Part shown: piece after piece, positions 52,701 to 61,257 of the stretch
Position numbering within the stretch: position 1 is the stretch's first letter
Layout of the letters: every line of letters starts with the position of its first letter
NCBI GenBank assembly: GCA_965178125.1
Contig: OZ237766.1
Coordinates: 682,001-746,000, forward strand
Direction: 5' to 3'
Origin: Bilabrum cf. latius
Lineage: Eukaryota; Bigyra: Bicosoecida; Bigyra; Bicosoecida
Length of the DNA stretch: 64,000 nt
The notes under the pieces: model-generated
Database searches by the model: none
What the model was told of the DNA's origin: nothing
Seen by the model: only the letters and a program-made list of their open reading frames with translations
Program-made: the position numbers and the translations under genes

Positions 52701-54873
52701 GCTTCCGTTGATCCCTAGGCTGTCTCTTCCGTCTACTGCTGCGGTCCCCCGTCACCCGCTTGTTCTCCGTCCTCGGCCGGGTCACGCTCACCCTCCAGTG
52801 TGCATGCCTCCCGCACCAGGTCGGTGAGGGCAGTGGCCACGCTGCACCGACCCACCCCCTCCTCCACTCCCAGGGCACCACCCCACGCCTCGGGTCCATT
52901 GGGATATGGAGCATCCTCTCCATCCCCTTCGCCCTGTTGGTTATGCCCTTTGGCTGCACCACCACCACCACCACCTCTCCCGCTCCCGCTGCCTCCAGCC
53001 CCTTTGCCCAGGTCAGCACCCCTAGCCTCTAGACCCTGGCTATTGTCGCGCCCCGCCCGGCCCCCACTGTCCACCTCCACGCCTTGCCGCAATGCTCCTT
53101 CCTCTCCTGTGAACGCGCCGGTGCCAAAGGCCCCAGCAACCTCCTCACCCCCTTGCCACCTAGCACCAGCACTACCGCCAACCCGCCGCTGCAGCCCGGC
53201 AGGCACCAAGTCGCTCCTCCGGACCCTGCCACGCGCCAGTGCCGCCCGCTGCCCCGCTCCCTACACCTGCGCCACCAGCCGCCCCGCCATCTGGGCCCTC
53301 TGCTGCTGCTCCCTCAGAGCTCGGATGGCCCGCGCCTCGGCCGCGGAGTGCTCCTGCCGGGCCAGCTGCAGCCGCCGCTGGAAGGACAGCATACCCGTGT
53401 CCAGCGCGTCACCGATGCGCCGAGCCGCCTCCCGGACACCCTCGCCAGCCATTCTTCTCCCCACCCCCGGCACCCCGCCCATCCCGCGCCCCTCCACCTC
53501 CCGCAGCACCTCCCGGGCCCCCGCAGGCACCTGCAGGCCCCGCATCAGCAGCCACTTCCTCCCCAGCCCGTGCCCCGGCCCGTCGTTTACGTCCTCATCA
53601 GCCACCGCCCCTGAATCCTCCTGCTCTTCGTCGTCCTCGTACTCATCCTCGAAATAGTCCTCGTACTCATCCTCATCCTCGTCCCAGTCGCCCGTGCCGC
53701 CTCCGTACGTGTACTTCTGTCCTGCGGCCGCCCCCGAGCGGGATATCCTCCCACCGATGCCCCCACCATCGCGGTCCACCCGTCTCCCGAGCCAGTCTCG
53801 GCTCGAGTGCGGGCCCGGGGGCAGAGGCGGGTGCACGCGCCTCGCCGACAGCCTGTGTCCGGCCCTTGCCCTGGCAGCCGCGACCGTCTGCTCGTGAGGA
53901 GGAGGCAGCGGGCGGGCCGCGCGCGCCTCTGCCGACAGTTCCCCTTGTTCTCCGGGTGCACTGCCTTGCAGCGCGCCCACCGCCCTCTCCAGCACGGGGT
54001 CCATCCCGCGGCCCCTCCTGCTCCTCTCCGCCGCCCCGGCAGCCGCCCGCCCCACCGCGGCCAGGGCGCCATCCACAGAGGCAGCCACGCGAACACCGAT
54101 CGACCGCCGGGGGGAGGGGGGTCCGAACCCGGCTTCCATCCACCCGCCCCGGCCCCGGCCCCCGCCCCCTTCCAGCCCCAGCCCCAGCTCTGAGTCCTCG
54201 CCCTGCTGGAACAGCCCTTCACCCACGGCACTGGGCAGCGAGCCCGCCGCCTCCATGGCCCCCGACAGATTCCCCTCCTCATCTTCTTCGTCTCCATGCC
54301 CCGTGCCTTGTTCCCCCAGGCTGGCCCCGATGGCCGAGGCCCGCCGCCGGGCGGCCTGCAGCAGGGCAGCCACGGAGGCGCTGGCCACGCTGTGGGAGAG
54401 AGAGGCCAGGCCGGGGGCGTGCACGTCTGCGGGGCCAAGGTCTGTGTCTTTTACACCGGAAGGCGGGCGCAAGCGCGCCTGAAGCCGCCCGCGCGCCCCT
54501 GTGGGCTTGTTCGGTGGTACAGCAGGCCCCGAGGTCGATGGCTGAGCAGGCTGGCTATCTCGGCTGCGATTCAATAGACTGACATACGTGGGTAGGTCTC
54601 AGATGCGAAAAGGAAACGAATGATTTGACCGGTATCGGGTTGTTCATACGCTGTCTGCGTTTGTCTCACAGCGAAGGCTCGCTCAAGTCATCGCTCGGTC
54701 GCAGTCCAGACGCACGGACTGCCCCTGCACGGCTTCGTGGGGGGCGGCTAGATGTGTTTTGCGTTAATTTACTTGCAATGGATTCCATGCCAGGGTCACC
54801 CGAGACAGGCTGTCCAAAATCTCGAGAAGAAGGCGGATCGATCGGCGCTACCGGGGACGGATGCAGCCACCAT
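49739..54873 (-). CDS. Giant (1637-residue) low-complexity protein of unknown function, 2 exons
   Basis: Exon 1 (54800-54873) begins at a good context ACCATGG and encodes MVAASVPGSADRSAFFSRFW; exon 2 is 49739-54578. The 221-bp intron (GTGACC...GTCAG) restores frame exactly (74 + 4840 bp). The only other reading of the 5' end, a TTG start, lacks an in-frame ATG. Exon 2 crosses about eight TAG codons (for example 53261, 52733, 52718, 51590, 50648, 50096, 49865) and ends at TGA. The protein is rich in Ala, Gly, Arg, Glu and Ser, with helical Ala/Arg/Gln stretches (LQLARQEHSAAEARAIRALR), poly-Glu, (GS)n, (GD)n and QSQTQ tracts. No domain recognised. Confidence 0.65.
51330..51400 (-). repeat. GGGTCT/GGGTCC hexamer tandem, (Gly-Ser)n
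   Basis: About twelve hexamers of GGGTCT then GGGTCC on the minus strand, encoding (Gly-Ser)n in the giant protein. Confidence 0.93.
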
Positions 54874-55100
54874 GGTTCTTTATCCTCTGTCTTTTCCGTC
54901 TATGATTGTCTAGATTCTCGACTTTGGGCAGCCCCTTCCCTAAAACGCTTGATCAGCTCCTTAGCGGTCGCCATTTCCGTGTGAATAGCTTTGAATTGCC
55001 GCAACGGCTGGAAGTTCGCTACGATGTCACGAACGTTCTGTGTGGCTGCGTAAACATCAATACCATTGTCCGGTGCGGTAGCAAGAGACGTCTGATATAC

Positions 55101-56393
55101 ATGAAGCTTGTTCTGACAAAAACTTTGTGGGGGTGCGATGAGGTAGCACATCCACAAAAATGGGCCGGCTTGCTCGAGCGTGTGGTTGCACAAGGCTTCA
55201 ACGCGATCGAAATCGCGGCTGCTGGTCTTCCCGGTGACGGAGCTCTGGACAAGAAATGGGCGGAAGCCGTGAAAGCGAGCGGTCTCAAGCAAGTTGTGCA
55301 GCTGCACACTTGCGGCTACGTGGCTCGCCCAGGTGCGGCGGCCATGAGCCACGGCATCTTCGCGCAGGGCATCGTTGGGTCGGAGGACCCCAAGGACCAC
55401 CTCCGCTCGTTTGAGGAACTGACCAAGCGAGCCATGACGATGGGAGCGGATCGAATTAACTCTCACTCGGGTCGGGACTCGTGGGATACGCCTACGGCGG
55501 TCGCATTCCTGCGAGATGCGATCGCAATCTCGACACGACTGGGCGTGGCCGGCATCACGACCCACGAGACGCACCGCCAGCGCATCATGTGGAATCCCTT
55601 TTAGGCCATGGCTGTCATGCGGCAGATCCCTGAGCTGCGAGTCACCGCCGACCTGTCCCACTGGTGCTGCGTGATGGAGCGCGTGCCCGACACCGAATCG
55701 GACAGAGCGTGGGGCACGGGTGAGAGCAAGGGCGAGAGCAAAGATTCGGAGCCAAAAGGATGGGCCGCCATGCTGGAGCTGCTCGCAGACCGGGTGGACC
55801 TGATCCACGCGCGAGTGGGCGGGGCCGAGACCCCCCAGGTGGGGCACCCCGCCTCCCCCGAGGTGAGCTACGAGGTGCAGGAGCACGAGGGGTGGTGGGC
55901 CCGCATCCTGCGAGGGATGAAGGCGAGGGGGCTGGAGGAGGCATGGGTGGAGCCGGAGTTCGGAGCACCCGGGTATCAGCGCGTCACCCCCTTCACATGC
56001 ACGCCGGAGGAGGACCTCTGGGAGGTGAACGGATACATGGCGGGCCGGGTGGCTGTGCTGTACAGCAAGCTGCACCTCAATGAAGATACCGAAGGCAGCG
56101 ATGCAGGCAGCTTGAAGGCGGGAAGTGCGAAACAAGCCACTGGCAAGGGGGTAGGCGGCATCCCGGCGCCTCTGTTGAAGCTGTACAAGGATGGAGAGGC
56201 AAGGGGGGAGGTGGCTCGCAGGAGGCTAGCGACAGGGGGTGCAGAGGTAGGGAAGCCCCAGGATAACTTGAATTGGAAGGGCGGCGTGGTTTTGCTCAGC
56301 GTTGGGCTGGCGATAGGTTTCTTCGCTGGAATCGCGCTTAAGCCGACATTGGAGCGAATGATTCGAAGCAGTGGCCGCAAATCTACCAGTTAA
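55101..56393 (+). CDS. Xylose-isomerase-like TIM-barrel protein (sugar phosphate isomerase/epimerase family) with C-terminal membrane anchor
   Basis: 430 residues, single exon. AP-endonuclease-2/xylose-isomerase-like barrel motifs: KWAGLLERVVAQGFNAIEIA, LKQVVQLHTCGY, AMTMGADRINSHSGRD, ISTRLGVAGITTHETHR (the metal-binding HE), RVTADLSHWC, DRVDLIHARVG, EAWVEPEFG. TAG (55602) is Gln in WNPFQAMAVM. The last 130 residues leave the barrel and end with a membrane helix, GVVLLSVGLAIGFFAGIAL, then a basic tail, suggesting a tail-anchored enzyme. It ends TAA directly followed by in-frame TGA. Substrate cannot be told. Divergent from the giant protein gene. Confidence 0.8.
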
Positions 56394-56804
56394 TGACAGC
56401 TGGGCCTTACGGTGTCCATATTTCGATTGCAGTCTTTTGGCCAGCGTGTACTATGTTCCGCAAGTGATGGTGGAGAGCGCGGCGCCACTGTGTCGTGCAG
56501 GCGTTGAGAGCACGGAATCATACTTGTGCATCCGCTTCGTGCTGTCTGCCTGCGTAAGTACCCGGTCAAATGATCTCGACTTGCAAGCTTCATGCATCCT
56601 CTCCCAAGCTTGAGATAATTTGCTAGACTCCATCGCCTGAATTGCCCGTTTCGGTTTCGAGAAAAGAATACAGTTCCACTGCACCGATTCACCTGTTGGC
56701 GCAGCATGCAAAAAGAAAAAGTTGTGTTCGATTCTGCCGTAAGTGGTTCCAATCCTATGCACGAAAAAAAGCCAACGCAGCAGTCTGCAGGGGGCTAGAA
56801 AGCC
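56394..56804. other. Intergenic region
   Basis: 411 bp between two plus-strand genes, moderate GC. No frame with recognisable content; it should hold the 5' region of the following membrane-protein gene. An upstream exon of that gene is possible but not seen. Confidence 0.4.
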
Positions 56805-59496
56805 ATGTGCTGCGGGCTGGGCCTAGGAGGTGCGATTGGTCTCAGCGTGGTGGCAGGTCTTATTTTTGGAGGGGCAATCGTTGGAATAGCTATGAACTCT
56901 CTTATGGATGATGGCGATGAAGGTGAAGCAGCGAGGCCCTCACTCTCAAGCACTTCTGCGTCCACGGAGTTTGCTGCCAGCACTGCTGACAGCCTTGCTG
57001 CAAACGCATGCCCGAGCGAAGGACAGGCAGCGGCTCTAACAGGCCCAACTGAGTATTTTGCAACCACATACATCGACATTGCGGGGCCTGCGCTTTCCTG
57101 CGATGAAGCGGGGGCGATCGGTGACGCGACGGCGTCTACGCTCGGCGTAGCTGCTAATGCTACCTTCGTTGGCGTCCTGTCGATTGGAACCAGGCGAATG
57201 TCAACGGTTACGACCAGCGCCAGCAAGCGCCCTGGTCATCTGCGGCAGTTGTAGTCCGTGTCGCGCATCGAGCAGACGATCCTCGCCCGCGACATTTCGC
57301 AGCTCCAGTCGATCGAAGCAAGCATGGTGCAGGCCTACAGCGACGGCTCCCTCGAAGCTAGCATCCTGGCAGCCGCGCCCGCCGAGTCCACGGGCGTGCT
57401 TCTGCCCCCAATTGAGTCCCTCGTGCGGGTCGGAAGGCTTGCCAACCCATCGACATCGCCGACTGCATCAGCCTCGCCGTCGCCGTCCACCACCGGCACG
57501 CCAGGCCCTTCATCGTCTGCTTCCCCGTCCACCACGGCCACACCCTCGACCACTGCAAGCGCTTCCCCCTCCACAACAGCTTCGGCAGACCCGACAACGA
57601 CGGCCACAGCCACGGCGTCAACCACTGCAAGCGCTTCCCCCTCCACAACAACGTCGGTCTCACCAACGCCGTCTGCAACCAGCACCGCCACCGCCAGCGC
57701 CAGCCCCTCGCCTGTCGCCACTGTCGTTGACCTGAAGCTGGTCGACATCGTGGATGACACGGCCATCTCCACGCTGAACGCGGAAGTGGTGCTGCGCAAC
57801 GAGCGGACGGGACAGGTCTCTGCAGCGGGTTGGATCCTCTCTGGGAGCGATACCCTGCGTGTGACTATGCCGGGCACCGACCTGCACGCCATCGAGGCCA
57901 GGGGAGAGGGCTTCGTGCAGGTGCTGCCCGCCTACTTTGACAGGGCGCAGGCCGGGCTCTACTCGGATGCAGTGTCGTGGTTCCCAGTCTACGTGGCCAA
58001 GCTGAGCGATTAGGACGAGGAGACCACCCGGGTGTTTGCCACGAATGGGCGCAGGCCCGGCGACCCTGAGCTGGCTGCACTCATCGGCAACACCTCGAAT
58101 TCGCTGGTGCACGCATCAGCAGGGACGAAGCGCGGCAACGGCGACAGCCCCGAGTGGTGCAAGGCGCACCATGATACATCCGATTGCTCCTTTGGGAGCA
58201 CGTCCATGGTCTCGTTGAGGGATACAAGCGGCTTGAACGGGTGGGGATCCGAGATGGTCACCATCACGGACGGGAATTCTTCCTGCAGTTTGGGGCAGGT
58301 GGACGGCACGTTGGAGGCGATGACGTGCAGGGTGCGAATCATGGTGAGCATTTCGTCCAGTTTGCCTTGGTTGTGCTTCAGCTCTGATTGCTCACCTCAT
58401 ACCGCCTGCTTGCGCTCTCCCCCCCAAGATGTCTCACCTGTGCCACCCAATAATTGGCCTGGCATTCTGCTCACCGCAGCTGGTTGAGTACAGTCCTGGC
58501 GGCGTGTATAACGTGGACGATCCCACCGATGATTCCGAAGAGTATTACATACATGATCCCTCGGAAGTGGACGAGACCTTCGTCCCGCGTGTAGTGCTAG
58601 GGCCCAACGGATACAACGCCACGATGCGGCCGTCCCTTTTCCACTACATCTCTAGCCCCGCCGTGGCAGTCGTGGGTGCCAACAGCAGCGCCGGCGTAAT
58701 CCGCATCTCGGCACGGGAGGCTGTCACCCAAGAGACGGTCGATCACGTAGCTAACACGGGAGCGTGGTGCAGCGAGTGGTTCGTGGGCACGTACGACCTT
58801 GCAAGCAAGCAAATGTCCGAGTACCGCGACAATGGCGTCTCCTGGGTGCTTGACGAGTTCTTCATGACCAATTGGTGGGAGGGGTACGTCTGGGATGCGG
58901 AGGAAGGGACGGTCACGGCTCGTAATGCCAGCTTTGTGCCTTCCAACGTGTCGACCTACCCGTTCCTGTGCTCCTTGCCCCCATACGTCCTGGGTGACAC
59001 CTTTGCGAACAACCTGTACGACGACGACTAGCTCTACGAGACGTGGAAGGGATCCTACCTGGCCCAGTACATCGCCATGTTCCTCGAGCCTGACCTCTTC
59101 CGCACAGCAGACGATGACACCAGCATGGTGGACGATCCGGACTACCAGGTGCACACGTACAACCTGCGCCGGGTGGACCGCTCCCGCAAGGTGGGATACC
59201 GCCGGCTGCTGGAGGCCGAGGGGCGGGCAGAGGTGGACGCCGACTTGAGGCTGAGGGTGGAGCGGCTGCTGGAGGCCGAGGGGCGGGCAGAGGTGGGCGC
59301 CGATCTGAGGCTAAGGGTGGAGCGGCTGCTGGCCAACCAGGACCCAGAGAGCGGGGAGCCGCTTGCAGAGGTGCGGCACGTGCCTGACTACATCCCCGAG
59401 GAGCTGGCAGAGGACCTGAAGCGCAAGAGCTTGTTCCAGGGGAGGGACCACAGCAGGCCATGGCTGCTGTCGGATGGGCGTCCGCTGCTCTACTGA
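56805..59496 (+). CDS. Membrane-anchored Ser/Thr-rich extracellular protein, 2 exons
   Basis: 851 residues; exons 56805-58343 and 58480-59496, with a 136-bp intron (GTGAGC...CCGCAG), phase 0. An N-terminal membrane segment (GLGGAIGLSVVAGLIFGGAIVGIAM) suggests a type II anchor. Then comes a domain ending ILARDISQLQSIEASMVQAY, a mucin-like Ser/Thr/Ala/Pro stalk (about residues 215-305), a globular part with many N-x-S/T sites (NATMRPSLFHYISSP, GANSSAGVIRI, CSEWFVGTYDL), and a charged C-terminus with a perfect-type 20-residue duplication (LLEAEGRAEVDADLRLRVER). TAG is crossed at 57252, 58011 and 59029. It ends in TGA. Family not recognised; a cell-surface role is likely. Confidence 0.65.
59209..59328 (+). 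repeat. 60-bp tandem duplication
   Basis: Two 60-bp units encoding LLEAEGRAEV(D/G)ADLRLRVER, differing at three bases; a recent in-frame duplication. Confidence 0.95.
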
Positions 59497-59693
59497 CTGT
59501 ACCCGTACTGAGCAAAGTAGACCAGGCCAGGCCAGGCCAGAAACAGAAGCAGAAGCAGTGGCACGGGGTGTCTTGGACGGCCTGGAATGCCACAGCTGTC
59601 GGCCAAATATACGCTTAAGAGCGTCTGTCGCAATGATGATGGTTGATTACATATCCGGATCGTTGCAATTAACCTAGGCTCAGTTCTATGTCC

Positions 59694-61238
59694 TCATGTA
59701 CTACCACCACTGGCTGCCTCAGCTGCCTCGCTGTCCCCTCCCTTACCCTCCGCTTGCGCGCACCTCCGCACATGCCGGATCACCTCCGCGTGCACCTCTC
59801 TTGGACCAGCTGAGGCCACCACTCCCAGCGAGGTGGGCAGCCGCCTCCCGTGCGAGAAATCAAGCTCCCTCCCCTCCCCGTCCGTCACGCAGCCGCCGGC
59901 GGCCTGCAGCACGGCAGCCCCGGGCGCGTGGTCCCACACCTTCTCCCTGTATCCCGCCTGAGGGAAGCGCAGGTACAGCTGGGCCTGCCCCCGGGCCAGC
60001 AGCCCGTACTTGGCCATCGAGTCGATCCGGACGGGGGCCTGCTCCTCAGCCGGTGGGAGGCCAAGTGAGGTTGCGACCGCCTCGCTGAGCCCGTGTGACG
60101 AGTGCCCCGACTCGAAGGACTCGACCAGTCGGAATGCGGAGAGAGGGCACGGGCTCGGGCTCGGGCTGGAGCTGGAGGGGAGGGGGGCGCAGGACTGGCC
60201 GCCGGGGAGCATCGACACCAGGTCATCCGAGTGCGTGCTGTCACCCTTCAAGTTGATTGTGCCCGCCGCAGCCAAGCCGTCCTCCTATTCCTTTTCCTCT
60301 TCGTCACCCCTGCCGGCCGTGGAGGCGCGCTTCCTCTCGGAGGCAGGCGCCACTGGCACTGGCACTGGCACCGGGAGCAGGGAGCTGCCCACCTGGCTGG
60401 CCTCGAGAGTTGAGGCGATAGGGAACTGTGCGCACTGAGGGGTGCCACTAGCAGTGGCCAAGCTGCCTACAAACAGCGTCCCGTTGCCCTCGCCACCGCC
60501 GGCTGTGTGCTCGCCGTGGTCGAACCCGAGGTTCGGACACGCTATCACCCCTGCGATTGCCCGAGCCCCGTCCACAAACCCCAGGCCAATAGAGTACTGA
60601 TGATCTTTGCCGCGAAGGAATCCTTTCGTTCCATCAATAGGATCTAAGCAGAAATATCTTCCCGCGTACTCTTCCGAAGCGGTGGGATCAAATGTGCCAG
60701 CATCGAGAGCCTCACACACAGACACTTTGTCGACGGCCTTCGCATCAAGATATGTGCACCCCGCAGCCCCTTGCTTGATTGCATCGATCACAGCAGAGCA
60801 AACCGATCCATTCTCCCGAACCGCAGAAGAATCCTCCTCGCCAATGACAGGCAGAGCCGCATGCCCGCCTTCGAGCAACTCGGGATCCCGCTTGAGCAAC
60901 ATAACTATAAGAGCCTGCACAGCAAGGTCTCCAATCGTAACGGGTGACAGATCATCTTTCGACAGACTAAACCCTGCACCAGCAGAGCCTGCGGTCGCAG
61001 GTTGAAGCCTACGAGTGATGGTTGCAGCTCGCAGAACGGCTCTAGAAGCCGCTCGAATGTAGGCCATGTGTAAGTGATCTGCACTTGAATCTGATTCGTC
61101 GGCAGCTGCAGCCATGTGGGCTCGCAGTATGCCCCGATCGGGTAGATCTAGAGTTGCACACATCTCACTCTTCTTCTTCTTGGAAGTCGCACGCACGGTA
61201 GGTGCAGCCGAGTGCGGTGTACCCTACAAGCAACTCAT
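59694..61238 (-). CDS. 3'(2'),5'-bisphosphate nucleotidase (SAL1/HAL2 type, IMPase superfamily)
   Basis: 514 residues, single exon. Hydrolyses 3'-phosphoadenosine 5'-phosphate to AMP in sulfate metabolism. Motifs in order: DLSPVTIGDLAVQALI, LPVIGEEDSS, YFCLDPIDGTKGFLRG (metal-binding LDPIDGT), HQYSIGLGFVDG, ACPNLGF, SMAKYGLLARGQAQLYLRFP, VWDHAPGAAVLQAAGG, CVTDGEGRELDFSHGRRL. TAG is Gln at residue 5 (MSCLQGTP) and at 60285 (KEQEDGLA). The N-terminal extension is basic and hydroxylated and may be a transit peptide, as for SAL1, but is not a strong signal. A Pro/Ser insert lies before the last third. It ends in TGA. Only 19 bp separate its ATG from the stop of the upstream PAS gene. Confidence 0.92.
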
Positions 61239-61257
61239 ATAGACTGTGCTCTTACAC

